A DNA stretch of 64,000 bases, taken from positions 33,630,719-33,694,718 of the forward strand of contig NC_089855.1 in NCBI RefSeq assembly GCF_036373705.1, in the 5' to 3' direction. The position numbers were made by a program, and so were the translations under genes. How positions within the stretch are numbered: the first letter of the stretch is position 1; the number at the start of each line of letters is the position of its first letter. This document shows, one piece after another, positions 20,801 through 34,100 of this stretch. The notes under the pieces are model-generated. The model saw only the letters and a list, made by a program, of their open reading frames with translations. It made no database searches and was not told where the DNA came from. Source of the stretch: Amia ocellicauda (lineage: Eukaryota; Chordata; Actinopteri; Amiiformes; Amiidae).

Positions 20801-22239
20801 TAGTGGCTTGCATAAGTATTCACTCCCCAATAAGTTGTTCACATTTTAGGTCATGTCACAGTCTGGAATGAAAATGTATTTAATTGGGATACCCTTCCTT
20901 TTGTATTGTGAAACAAAAGTTAATTACATTTAAAAAACTGAAATGTGTTGGTTGCATAAGTATTCACCCCCCTGAGTCAATACTTGGTAGAACCACCTTT
21001 GGCAACCATTACAGCTGTGAGTCGTTACTTTTCTGGGTAAATCTACCAGCTTTGCACATCTGGTTCCTGTATTTGTTTTGCCTGTTCTTCTTTCCAAAAT
21101 TTCTCAAGCTCTCAAGTTGGATGGGCATTGTTCAAGCTTTGACACAGATTGGATTGAGGTCTGGGCTTTGACTGAGCCATTATAGGACCCTCAGCTTCTC
21201 GTTTGTAAACCACTCCAGTGTAGCCTTGGCTGTGTGTTTAGGATCATTGTCTTGCTGAAAGGTGAACTATCACCCCAGTCCAATGTCTCTTGCATACTGA
21301 AGTAGGTTTTTCTCTAGGATTTTCCTATATTTGGTTTACATTCAGGCCAAAAAGTCTCCAACCAGAAAATCTGTTGCCATGTCTTACAGTAAAATCCAAA
21401 TGTGATTTTCTGTAATGACTCTCTCTCCCCCACTTTTCCTTATAGACTGACTTTGTGGAGCACCCAGGTAATAGTTGACAGATGGACAGTTTCTCCCATC
21501 TTGGCAGTGGAACTCTGTACCTCCTTCAGAGTTACCATTGGCCACTTGGTGGCTTCTCTGACTACCGATCTCTTTGCCCAGACTTCCTTCCTGTGGACGG
21601 CCTGCTCTAGATATAATGGATTTATAAGGGCTTTTCCAAAACTTTCTCTGGAACTTGTTTTGAAAGCTCCAGGGTCTTCATGGTGTAATTCAGGGGTGGC
21701 TAACCCTGGTCCTGGAGAGCCGCAATCCTGCAGGATTTCCAGGTCTCTCTTAATTACCAATCATTGGATATCTTGAACACAGGCACATTTTGCCTAATTA
21801 AGACACAATTGGTTCAATTAAGCAGTTAACAATCTGGATAGAACAAAAGCCTGTAGACCCTGCGGCTCTCCAAGACCAGGGTTAGCCACCCCTGGTGTAG
21901 TTGGTTGGATATGCTCTCTGACTTCCAGAAACAGGTGTGTTTAATCTGAGAACATGTGACACTTTAATTGCACACAGGTTGACTCTATTCAAATGATTGC
22001 AACTGGAGGCAATTGGCTGGACCACAGCTTATTTAAGTAGATCATAGCAAAGGGGTTGAATATTTATTCAATCACGTTTTTTATTTGTAGTTAATATTTC
22101 GTTTTCCAACATTGACACTATGTAATACTTTGTATAGATCAGTGATAGAAAATCCCAATTAATCAATTTTAGTTCCAGATTGTAACACTACAAAATGTCC
22201 AAAAGTCCTTAGGGGATGAATTCTTATGCAATCCATTGT
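20801..22239. mobile_element. Degenerate DNA transposon with inverted ends
   Basis: Left end TATAGTGGCTTGCATAAGTA (from 20799) and right end (to 22240), read in reverse as TATACAATGGATTGCATAAG, are imperfect inverted repeats sharing TTGCATAAG-ATTCA--CCCC. The interior resembles a repeated fish element seen as antisense transposase-like text (for example the segment around 21145-21260), but I find no intact frame. A younger hAT-type MITE is inserted at 21691-21894. Superfamily not assigned; Tc1/mariner-like is one possibility. Confidence 0.6.
21691..21894. mobile_element. hAT-type MITE nested in the element at 20801-22239
   Basis: Ends are CAGGGGTGGCTAACCCTGGT on the left and its near-perfect inverse (ACCAGGGTTAGCCACCCCTG) on the right, with a short AT-rich interior and no coding capacity. 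It is flanked by 8-bp copies GTGTAATT (21683-21690) and GTGTAGTT (21895-21902), one mismatch, as expected for the 8-bp target duplication of hAT elements. The nesting shows it inserted after the host transposon. Confidence 0.8.
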
Positions 22240-23108
22240 ATAACCCATAGGTACACACTTGCATAGCTTCAAGGACCAGTTTAGGTTTAGCATTTCCATT
22301 CAAAAGTGTAGACATGTAGAATGTTGTTTTGCTGTCTGTAAGGTATCTCCTACCTGGCTTTTGTTTTCTGTTGTGCTAATGTACTAAGTGAATAATACCC
22401 GTGACTGAATTCTTTGTAAAAGCTAGACTATACGGACATTGATACACTTGATCAGTAGAGAAGGACATAGAAACCGTTCTCACATTAGAGGTACTGCTGT
22501 GCAATAGTGAGTAGGTGTAGTTCCCAGCCCTGTCCATGGATAACTACTGTCTCTGTTAGTTTTGTTCCAACTGACCTCTTAATTGAAGCCTTAATATAAC
22601 TAATGAATGTCTTATTTCAACCTTGTCAGTTGTTTAGAGCTTTTAAACAGGTGGAGATCTGTAATTAGGTAACAACTGGGTTGCAATGAAACCTGCAGGA
22701 CATGGGTTGGGAACTCACACTGTATAGCACATGGAAGACTAATGTTTTGTTGTTGTTGTTGTTGTTGTTGATGATGTTCATGTGACATACCAGGAGGTTA
22801 AAAGAATGTACTGAAACTAAACCTAGATATATCAACCACTGATTTTACTCAAGCCTAAAATCAAAATGTAATGCAGTATTTTTTTTATGAATTTAGTTTT
22901 GTAGTTCAAAGAAATGCACATTAACATGATTTGTCCAAGAAAGTCTAATATTGTATTGCATTTCATACTTCATTTTTTAAATAAACTGGTCTTGGAGTTT
23001 TCATAAATCATGGTTATGTATCTTTTTTGTTTCCATTTAATGCATACAGAAGAAGGATATGATCATTCATATGGATGTTAAAAACATCCACTTCCTTCAA
23101 AACTCATA

Positions 23109-24676
23109 AAGTGAGGGAACAAAGTATTTGATCCCCTGCTGATTTTGTTTGTTTGCCCACTGACAAAGAAATGATCAGTCTATAATTTTAATGGTAGGTG
23201 TATTTTAACAGTGAGAGACAGAATATCAACAAAAAAATCCAGAAAAACGCATTTTCAAAAAAGTTATAAATTGATTTGCATGTTAATGAGGGAAATAAGT
23301 ATTTGATCCCCTATCAACCAGCAAGATTTCTGGCTCCCAGGTGTCTTTAATACAGGTAATGAGCTGAGATTAGGAGCACTCTCTTAAAGGGATAGCTCCT
23401 AATCTCAGCTCGTTACCTGTATAAAAGACACCTGTCCACAGAAGCAATCAATCAATGGCCAAGACCAAAGAGCTGTCCAAGGATGTCAGGGACAAGATTG
23501 TAGACCTACACAAGGCTGGAATGGGCTACAAGACCATCGCCAGGCAGCTTGGTGAGAAGGTGGCAACAGTTGGTGCGATTATTCGCAAATGAAAGAAACA
23601 CAAAATAAGTGTCAGTCTCCCTCGGTCTGGGGCACCATGCAAGATCTCACCTCATGGAGTTTCAATGATCATGAGAATGGTGAGGAATCAGCCCAGAACT
23701 ACATGGGAGGATCTTGTTAATGATCTCAAGGCAGCTGGGACCATAGTCACCAAGAAAACAATTGGTAACACACTACGCCTTGAAGGACTGAAATCCTTCA
23801 GTGCCTGCAAGGTCCCCCTGCTCAAGAAAGCACATGTACAGGCCCGTCTGAAGTTTGCCAATGAACATCTGAATGATTCAGAGGAGAACTGGGTGAAAGT
23901 GTTGTGGTCAGATGAGACCAAAATCGAGCTCTTTGGCATCAACTCAACTCGCTGTGTTTGGAGGAGGAGGAATGACCCCAAGAACACCATCCCCACCGTC
24001 AAACATGGAGGTGGAAACATTATGCTTTGGGGGTGTTTTTCTGCTAAGGGGACAGGACAACTGCACCGCATCAAAGGGACGATGGACGGGGCCATGTACC
24101 GTCAAATCTTGGGTGAGAACCTCCTTCCCTCAGCCAGGGCATTGAAAATGGGTCGTGGATGGGTATTCCAGCATGACAATGACCCAAAACACACAGCCAA
24201 GGCAACAAAGGAGTGGCTCAAGAAGAAGCACATTAAGGTCCTGGAGTGGCCTAGCCAGTCTCCAGACCTTAATCCCATAGAAAATCTGTGGAGGGAGCTG
24301 AAGGTTCGAGTTGCCAAACGTCAACCTTGAAACCTTAATGACTTGGAGAGGATCTGCAAAGAGGAGTGGGACAAAATCCCTCCTGAGATGTGTGCAAACC
24401 TGGTGGCCAACTACAAGAAACGTCTGACCTCTGTGATTGCCAACAAGGGTTTTGCCACCAAGTACTAAGTCGAAGGAGTCAAATACTTATTTCCCTCATT
24501 AACATGCAAATCAATTTATAACTTTTTTGAAAATGTGTTTTTCTGGATTTTTTTGTTGTTATTCTGTCTCTCACTCTTAAAATACACCTACCATTAAAAT
24601 TATAGACTGATCATTTCTTTGACAGTGGGCAAATGTACAAAATCAGCAGGGGATCAAATACTTTTTTCCCTCACTG
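23109..24676 (+). mobile_element. Nearly full-length Tc1 transposon with two nonsense codons
   Basis: Long terminal inverted repeats: AGTGAGGGAACAAAGTATTT from 23110 and its inverse ending CACTG at 24676, each about 190 bp. An internal hairpin lies at 23338-23430. Transposase frame 23455-24468 (338 codons with stop) begins [20 protein letters not shown] and ends KGFATKY. DDE residues are visible in [24 protein letters not shown] and [15 protein letters not shown]. The frame holds two premature stops: TGA at 23590-23592 (after IIRK, normally Trp) and TGA at 24328-24330 (after AKRQP). No frameshift seen. Located between POGLUT1 and TIMMDC1. Confidence 0.92.
23338..23430. repeat. Long hairpin inside the Tc1 5' leader
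   Basis: GGTGTCTTTAATACAGGTAA and the following GAGCTGAGATTAGGAGC are repeated in inverse order around a short loop (AGCTCCTAATCTCAGCTCGT, then ACCTGTATAAAAGACACC). Arms are about 38 bp with few mismatches. It is part of the transposon's leader, just before the transposase start codon. Confidence 0.75.
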
Positions 24677-27600
24677 TAATTCTGTCAGTGTTTGTCTGAT
24701 AGTCCACACTGGATGTGTCAACACCGTTAAAGAGTTCACAAAACAGATTATGTAGGTATTCAATGCAAAAAATTGATTACACCCGAAAGTTATGTGGCAC
24801 TTTGTAACCATTTTCTTGAACTTCGCTGTTTGGTCTGTATCTCAGAGATTATTTGAGCCAGAACCACCCTTGTCAGCATCTTTACATCTGTCAAAATCCT
24901 ATGCACAAGTAAGTATGATTTTATTCAAGGCCATCTGAGGAATGGGAACCATCTTATTTCTGCAGAATTGTGCAGTTATTCTCCCTCCTGTAACCGTTTT
25001 ATTTTTTTGACCTGCACATTTGGTCCTCCAACAGTAGGTGCCGCTGTAACACCTAAGGTACATGTTTAATCGGACTGAAGCCTCGTCTTTCCCACCGAGA
25101 ACATGCTTTTGACATTGCCGGGATCTCAGGAAATTGTTCGAAGCAGGTACGGAAAATGCAGCGTATTATTGTCTGTGCTTTGTATACTCATTCAATTGTT
25201 TGCCTCAGTTCAAGGTCGATGTACAGTGTTTGTTACATGATCGCAGGGTTGTCTTCAGTTCGGTGCAGGTCAGCTGTACACATCGCAACCTTGATTTTAA
25301 TCAGAATTTGCATGGTCCACATCACTGAAATGTAAGGTTTATTTATAAGTATATACAGCGTTACCGGTAGTATTACCAACTTTCTATAATACGGACGATC
25401 TGTTATTTTATACTTCTACTACAAACCACAACAGTTATAATCAGCATCATCAGATTCATCTATTTGTTCAGTGTTTTAAATGAAACTAATGCATGTGATT
25501 GGATATGCCCAGTTTAGTTATTTTCAATGCATTGTCATGATAATTACAGTTGCTTTCGTTAGCCAGTATATAATTCGTGCATTTTCACTTACTTAAAGAT
25601 GGTTGAAACCTGGACAATATTGATTGAGTGTAACCTTTTATATAGCTACCGTTGATTCCTCTATTTCGTGGAGAGCTCTAGCGTATAATAATAATATCCG
25701 ATGTAATAATAATGCTAAAGAAAATCTCAACATTAATTTGCACAAAGAAAAATCAATACAATAATTCCTTATGCAGAACTTTACACACGCTTTATATTAG
25801 AATATTCCAATCAATGCAAGTTTAATAAATCTGTCACCTTCTGGTACTTCATATATTTCGCAAATTAAAAAAACAAAATGCACTGATGTGTAATTGGTCA
25901 ATGGATACCAACACGACACGAGACTAAAAAATAATAAAAAAACATTTTCGAATGAATTAATATAGTTGCATTAGAATTATTATAATTGTTTACACATATT
26001 GAAAAAGTTTTCTTTATGAAGGTGACTTATTACGTGCTTAATATCCAATGAAACGTAATAAATCAGCAACCACTGTATCCTATCCTCTAGCCATGTCACT
26101 GAAGCTACACACATAATCCTCCCTGTCAGAGACATTTTTCATTTAATACCTGCTGCAGGGGGTCACAGAAAATAAAAACAGGTTAAAAATCACAAGGATA
26201 AATGGGACCCTTTTAAAATTAGTTTTAGATGCAGTCAATTTGAGATGAAGTGAAGGTTTGGAGAAACTAGTTTTAAGCCTATCAACAACTAATGTGTGCC
26301 ACATCTAACTTCAGTGTAAAGTTACACATTTGAATTGGGTCAAAATAAAGGGTCTTTCCCCTGGCTTTGTAGTAGCCTATACCTCCAGAGTTTACAGAAT
26401 ATAGGTAGATGGTTTCATCTATAACTATCCACTTGAAACAAGTCTTGAGTTTTTCCATATTAATTTCATTTAACTTGTAGTTTCAGATCCCCATTCATGA
26501 AGTGGTAGCTCACTACAGAAAACTGACAGCCAATACTGATGTTAATAATGGGAATTTAACACAAATCAGTGAACTGAGGATCCCATAATAAAGACAATTT
26601 GGGAAATCCAAGTTAAGCCCTTTATGAGGAAAAGAAAAGCCATTTAAACTAATTAAGTAGACCAGAGCAACTCAAGCTACACACCGTATAACCCAATGTT
26701 TGCCAACTCCCTACTTACTATGTTTTTTTTTTTTAAATGTAACTAGTAATGGAAGAAATGTATTTTATAATGTGTACTGCTTTAATTTTAACACACATAA
26801 GTCTAAGACCTAAATCAAGGAAATAGCAAGGTTTTAGGCTATATATTAGGGTTTCCTAATACTCCCCTCAAATTATGACACTCTAATACAGTGGTTCAGG
26901 AACTGTTTTGCCGAACCTTACTTGTTTTAGATTGCCTTGGAATAGTTCTCGTATTGTCATATATTTGAATGTACGTTTAAACGTTTAATGTTTAGAAGCT
27001 GACATTGGTGAGGTTCTCATATTATGGGTCCTCGTCCTTTTGAATGGTTGCCTAGAAGCAAAACAGTGATGTGCTACAGTCTGGGAATGCTGTTACATTT
27101 AGCCAAGTGACAGTAAAATTCAACATTTTTGACTGATGTGCAACTAACATTAGCAGGCACACTGTACTTACAACAGATTGTTTCTTATTTCTTCTAGTGC
27201 AGTGTAAATATTGGCCATATCAAAGTATTGAAAGGTATCTTAGACTTTTGAAAAACACCAAACTTTGGATTACCTTTAAAAAGTTTTTTTTTTCTCTTAA
27301 TAAGGAAGTACAAGTGATCTGAAAAACTGCTGTATTACACATGACTTGTTGTTGGCACTATGTTTTTAGTAACACAGATGTATTTTGTCTGAGCCTCGCT
27401 AAAATGCTGAACAATTCTTAATATTTTAAGTTCCATCACAGTGGCTTTCAAAGATGTCAGCTTGCAGTGTGTCTCCTCAAGCCTGCTACCTGTCTTCTAT
27501 TTTTCTCACCATCTGACAGCTCTTCTGTTGCACTCAGGTGACTGCAGCCTGCATCTCACACACCCTTGCACTAATGTAAGCTGATTTCTTAAAAGTGAAT

Positions 27601-28109
27601 GGATTGAATTCATACATGTCACATTTGGTCAGGATGTGACTAGTCACAAGACACATTACAGGCATGAGATGTAAATGATTGTGACAACACCTTGAGATGT
27701 TGACCACTGTATATCGGAAACCTTTAATGAGCTTCCAGATAAACATCTCTAAATGTAGGGCGCCATGTTCAAATGAGAAGACAAAGCTCGGGTTTCTGTT
27801 CTTTTTTCTTTGCCTGATTGAAAAGCATTTCACTGACACAACCCACACAATTAAGGAACCTTTGCACTACAATGTCTGGTCACACTAGTGTCTGCACTAG
27901 ACATAAAAGCCATCACAGGGGTTGGCACTCCCCTTCACTGAGTAATGAACTCAAGCTTGGCTGTGTTCAGTATTAGACTGCAGCACAACTGTGCGGAGAA
28001 TCAGCAACAGCTGCTGTGGAGATTTTGTTTGTTTATTGGTTTAGCGTTTTAATATTTTGTCCAAAAGGCATTAAAAAAATACTGCAAAAAACTCCACACT
28101 GTCTTGCAG
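24677..28109. other. Intergenic; CpG-enriched candidate TIMMDC1 promoter near 25020-25280
   Basis: Mostly AT-rich sequence without genes. From about 25020 to 25280 CpG content rises, and GAAGCAG/GTACGG at 25140-25150 is a good donor site, so a non-coding first exon of TIMMDC1 may end at 25146 and splice to the acceptor TTGCAG ending at 28109. This is inference: human TIMMDC1 begins coding in its first exon. Nothing else recognised. Confidence 0.35.
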
Positions 28110-28133
28110 GGTGATTGAGCTTGTTGATGCGTG

Positions 28134-31100
28134 ATGGATCGTGGAAGGCCCCAGGCAAGCACATCCCAATGTCTCCGAACAGATCAACTCCCAATGGGCA
28201 CCTTCTGCAACAGGCTCCTGCGGGGCTTCTTTCCCTTGCCATACGTCCTTGCAGCTGATGGTCCGGCCTCTGAGTCTTCAGTAGATAGCCCTGCCCCACT
28301 GTCACGGTACATTGGCAAGCCAGAGCTACCAGACACTGGCTGGGATCGGATTAAGGAGCTCTTTGACAGAGAGTGAGTGTCGTCTCAATTGTCTGGTTCT
28401 CAAGCCTAATACATAATACAATCTGCTGTAATAACTGCACTTTTTGCAGTGGGGTTAGGGGGTTGTTTAGACATATACCGTAAGGTTGAGGACAATGGGT
28501 TTCAGGACTGGAAGCAGTTTGAATCATCGGACTGAAGCTTTTGAACCCTTGGTCAGATATCCGTTTTATTTCAATGTCATTCCCTATAGATAGAGCCTGA
28601 CTAGACATACTTCTATAGATCCTGCACAAGACTACACCCGTACAAATGTAAATAACACAACTTTCTACATATACATCTGTATATTAATAAATTAGGTTTT
28701 CACCCATCTGTATAAAAACTTCACCCCACACTCTTCTCTATTTGCTGTATAACATGTAAAACTGAACCAAACTTTCTCAACACCTTGAATACTACACTCA
28801 CTCTTTCCCAACTGCTCAGCTAGAGAAAACCCCTCTCTTTTTTTGGCAGCCTTTTCAGGTTGATGTGCTTCTGCTGTGGCATTTTCATTATAACAACTTG
28901 GCTTAAAGTGATCAGAGATCCTGTAACCCTGATTGTTGTTGTGTTTCCAGTGAGATGCAGGCTTATTCAGAGGAGATTTCCCTCATCATTAAGAGCGGAT
29001 TGACCGCAGCAATGGTGGGGATGGTGTACGGAGGCATCCCAGCAGCCAGGCATGCCAAAGAGCGCTACATCCAGCAAAGCCAAGCGGAGGTGTACCAGCA
29101 CAGAATGGATGCTGTGGTGAGGACCTCTTACTGAACCACAGTTCAAAGGTCAGCCACCGCAGTATTTCTTAAAGAAATCACAAAAAACACTTTTTAATTT
29201 CCAGAATAAAGAGTGTTGTTTGTTTGCTTTATATCGAACTGGAGCTCTAATGAGAATAAATGTCAAAAAGTGCTAGCACATCTCCACACATGCACTTTAT
29301 TATTAATAATATTATTAGTATTAGTCTTATTATTGTGCTTTGTTGGAGTGTTGTTTCAGAGAGGTGGGGTCAAAATGCTCTGCTTTGCTACCTGCGTGTG
29401 ACGTAACCCAGGAAGAGTTCAGGCGCAGAGAAGAGCATGCCTTCAGTGACATTTCAGCAGGATGGACATCCATTGATGCAAAAAGAATTAAAAGCATAGC
29501 TCCAGAAAATGAAATAATAATAATAGGAAATAGAGTGCTTTTTAATACTTATTTTTCTTAAGAAATGCTGCTAAGTTGGCCTTTTAGCTTTCAGTTCTAT
29601 AATCACTGCAACCACAGAAATAATTCAGATCTTTCTCAAAACTGAAATTCCTCATACATGCTTTTCTTTAAAACGTAACTTTCTCTGCTCAAATCTGAGT
29701 TTATTATTTTCATATTTGAATGCTTTGTACCTTTATCTGAGTGCAGGGCCAAGCATTGTAGGCATGATCCAGAAGTTTGTTCACGCTGTCATGATGGAAT
29801 CACACAATACTGTGTTCATGATGCAGAGACAGGTCTTATTGCATAACCTTTTATTCCAAAGCATACAAAAGAATGAATGCTACCTGAAATGTCTATAACA
29901 AAGGCCTGTCCTGTCTGTTATTCATCTTTAATAAAGATGTAGTTTAAGATGCAGTTTTTGACACCAATGCATTCTAATTTTACCCATTTAATTGTTTGAG
30001 TCTTCAAAGTATCACAGTTTGCTCATTATTGGAATTATGTAGCAATAACTGTTGCTTGTTAGCAGAATTAGCTCTCCACTTTAATGTGAAATATCTTCTA
30101 TCTCCTGATTCTATATATCTCTGTTCTGAATTTGGATCTTTAGCAAATAAAAAAAAAAAAAAGATGAAAATGGTATGACTATTTATGTCAGTGTTTTGCC
30201 ATGAAGATTCTATTTACAAATTATGCCTGTCTAAGACATACTGTGACACAGATTCCTATAGTTTTAGCTCTGTTTTCTTACCCAAGTAATTCTAACAAAG
30301 TGGCACTGTGGGTAAAATTGGCATTTCATTACTCTGACAGCTGTGCTGCTCTGTCTCCCCCACTACAGTTTAAAGAGATTACTTTTAATTAAAAGCAGTA
30401 ATTCACAATTAGGTGATGCGACATCAGAGCTGTACGATTTCACTAAGATATGGACATGGATTGACAGTGCAAATTGGGGCAGCAGTAAGGTACTTTACCT
30501 AGATGTCTCCAGTAAGCTCTGTGGTATAAATGGTTACAAATATAAATTTTATATATATAGCATAGCCCTGGATAAGGGTGGCTGCTAAGAAAATAATAAT
30601 AAATAATAATAATAACAGCCAACAGAAAACTAAAGATTATAGCTGACAAAACTGAGTTCACTACTTCTCAGACAAACGGGTCAACAATGCTGGGGAGTGG
30701 TGTCCTGGCACAGTCATGATAAGATGGGAAAGGAAGCCTGGCTCATGTGTGATTCTGTTTCCCCCACCAGAGGTCAGCGCACAACGCAGCGATCCGCGGT
30801 TTTATCCGGTACGGCTTGCGCTGGAGCTGGAGAGTCACTGTCTTCGTCACCCTGTTCAAGTGAGTGGGCAGGGTGTCCCAGCATGCAGTTGTACAGTAGT
30901 TTGGAGCAACACCTTATAAGAGCAACAGTGGCTTGTGAGAAACATTGCCCCAGGGAATGTTTCCCCTGTGATGAATTATCCCCTGTGGTTATTATATTGC
31001 GAGAAGCTGAGAAAATGCCAGGAAATAACTTAAAGAGAGAGGTAATCTGTGACTGTCAAGCTTTGGCGCGCTAAATCAAAACACACGTTAGTTACACAGA

Positions 31101-34100
31101 AGTGTTCACAGACTGTATAGTTGTTTTCCCAGTTACTTCTCATATTTGCTTGTTCATGAAACGTACAAATGAAATGTGATACATTTACAACATTAACTTG
31201 GTTAATATGCAATGTTTAATTCCTTTAAAGTCTGATAATAATACCTCATCATCATCATCAACTGTTGTAGAGCGCAATTCATGTCAAAAGACATCCCAAT
31301 GCACTTTACATAAACATTAAAAACACTACGTACACATTTGATCAATTTTTTTAATATAATTTTTTAACATTTGTCTAATAATAAGTAGAGAAGTACATCT
31401 CTAATCTCAGAGTGGTGAAAATTCCATAATTTGGGGGTATATAATGCTAAACACATGATCTTTGAGAAGAGAATCTCTTTAGTAAAGTACAACTATAGTA
31501 CTTGTATTAAGATATGCTACTTTCCCAGTTCATTAATATTATCATTTTCTTTCTGGACTATATATATATTATCATCCTCATCATCAGCTTATATCGATCC
31601 ACTACTGGATGAAGGCGTCCCCCAGATGTTTCCACTTGCTTCGATCTACAGCTTCTCTTTTCCATATCACAGCTGCAAATTATTTGATTTCATCTTCCCA
31701 TCTTTTTCCATTTCTTGGGATCCATTAGATGGATCCTTTGTCCATCTTTGATCCGTACTTCTTGCAATGTGTACGGCCCATGGCCATTTTAACATATTAA
31801 ATAATGAAATAAATGACTGCAATTATTGTCAAAGCATCGTTAGAAGCTGTCACTTTGATTTTCATTCTGCTTCACAATGTCCTGGAAAGATGCCAAGGAG
31901 GGACATGGAAAGGTGACACTTGCTGTTTATGTGTCTACGGGTGACCTTGACAAAGAGCCAGATCATACAGTATTACTGTTTTGTTGCTACCGTCAAGAGC
32001 CCTGAGGGACAATCTGTCACAGTGCATGAATTTCGGCTGGTCAGTGTGCCATCATGAGACACAACCTGAAAGTGAGGTTTATTTGTCAAATCCTTTGTTT
32101 GCTGGTATGTTGCCGAACGATAAGAATCTCGCCTCTGGTGTGTCTTTCTGAATTTCTACATTCATGTCATTCATTTACCCAAAATATTCTCACTTTTAAG
32201 AACCTCGCTGCAAAAACTTCTCAAATGATTTCCTCTGGCAGGGTTTATATACCTGGTAGACAAAAAACTTGATTCATTTACACAGTCCGTCAAATCTGAT
32301 AATACAGGTAAGCAAGATAATTAAACAAATTACCATTTCTTATATTAGGGATTATTTTCTTATAATTCTGGTTGTTTTCAAATAAACTTGAAAGATTAAA
32401 ATTTTTACTTTGTGCTCTCTTATATTATCTTTGATAATATATTTTTTCCCTGTCCTGTAAACACTGCTGTGTTTAACTTTTTACTGTTGACTCTTCTTCT
32501 TATATTGCAGCACTGTGAGCACTGGCGTGTCTGTATACAGGGATAAATTCGTCCTCAGTCACTATGCTGCTGCAGGAGGTGAGCGGAAATAGAGTTGGTC
32601 AATTGAGCACGTCTTTGTAATAGTGAACTTGTAGACTCAGATAAATACTTATGTTGTGTTTCTTCTCTTTAGCCATTACAGGGGGCTTGTTTAGGCTGAA
32701 CCTGGGTATTGGTGGCATGGTGGCTGGCACAGCTATTGGGGCAATACTTGGGTAAGTATACGCACACGGGCTAATTAGTACACAGGACACATGTCACCTT
32801 ACAACAAATATAATAATATTAATATAATGGGTTCACAAACTCATAGCACCTTTTATGCAAGACAGTTACATATATGAAAGGTCAAGGTATTGAATAATTT
32901 CAAACAAACCTGGAACAAGGGGAGATTGGGGGGAGATTATAGACAGAAGTGTGTGAAAAATGTTGTTTTGAAATTAGGTGTGTCACTAACACATTCGTAA
33001 CTATATAAAGCAGGTATAATAACCCAGTAGTCTGACATTTCCATGTATTTTTTCTTTCAGCTGGTTTAATATTTGAATCTTCTTACGAATTTCAGGACTG
33101 ACCCAAAATAGTTTGCTACTGAATTTGTGATTATTACGTTTTAATCACAAATCACCTGGACATGCATAGACTGGGTGTGTTTAAAATTTCTATAAATACG
33201 CTCATAATAGGCAGGAGGTTTTTAAGCCAGGCATGTACAGTCTGTTCCTCCCAACATGCTGGGGAATGCTGAAATTCAAAATCCATTGATTGTTAAGGCT
33301 TGTAGGTCAAGCATGCTTTTTGGGAAACATAGAAATGTATGCATTTGTCTCAAAAAAGCATTAAGAATAACTTGTAATAAGATGTCAGCAACTGCTGCCA
33401 CGGTCCCCTGAAAAGACCTCGATTGTAGGAAAATGCAGGTTGGATAGTATTGCTTCTCTGTACCTGTCCCTGCTTTATTAAAAAAAAAAAAAAAAATGTT
33501 ACATTGTTTTTCCACATTGCCTTTAAAAGGATTGTGAGTGTTTTAAAAAGTGCTGTACACAGTCCTTAACTAACTGGCACAATTGTAAGTGTTGCTAAGG
33601 CTGGCAACTTTAGTACATCCCATTTTAAATGTTACACCCCATTTGCACAAGATCCAGCCCTTTTTTTTTTTTTTTAAGAAACACCCAGAATTAAATATTA
33701 ATTAACAGCTTAACCGTAAAGACAAATCATTTACACAAAACAGTTCTGGAAAAGTCATTGCGCTTGTTTAGTATGTCGCCCCACCATTTCCAACTCGCTT
33801 GCAACACGTTTCACACCCCGTTCACATTTGAGATTGAGGCCGGCCCAGGGCCGCCTTAACTCAAATGTGAACAGGGTCAAAGATTTAAGGCGGCCCTGGG
33901 CTGGGTCAAAACTAGTCCCGCTTTTTGACTTGGCCTAAGTCTTTTGAGGCAGCCTAACTGTGAATGTGAACACGCCGGGCCCTGGGCCGGGTGGAAAGTG
34001 TCAGCGTGTCTGAGTCAAAGAGACGCAGAATAAACACAGGCACCGAAACAGCTCACACACTGCACAAGTCAAACAGTATTGTCTCTATATTGTTTGAATG

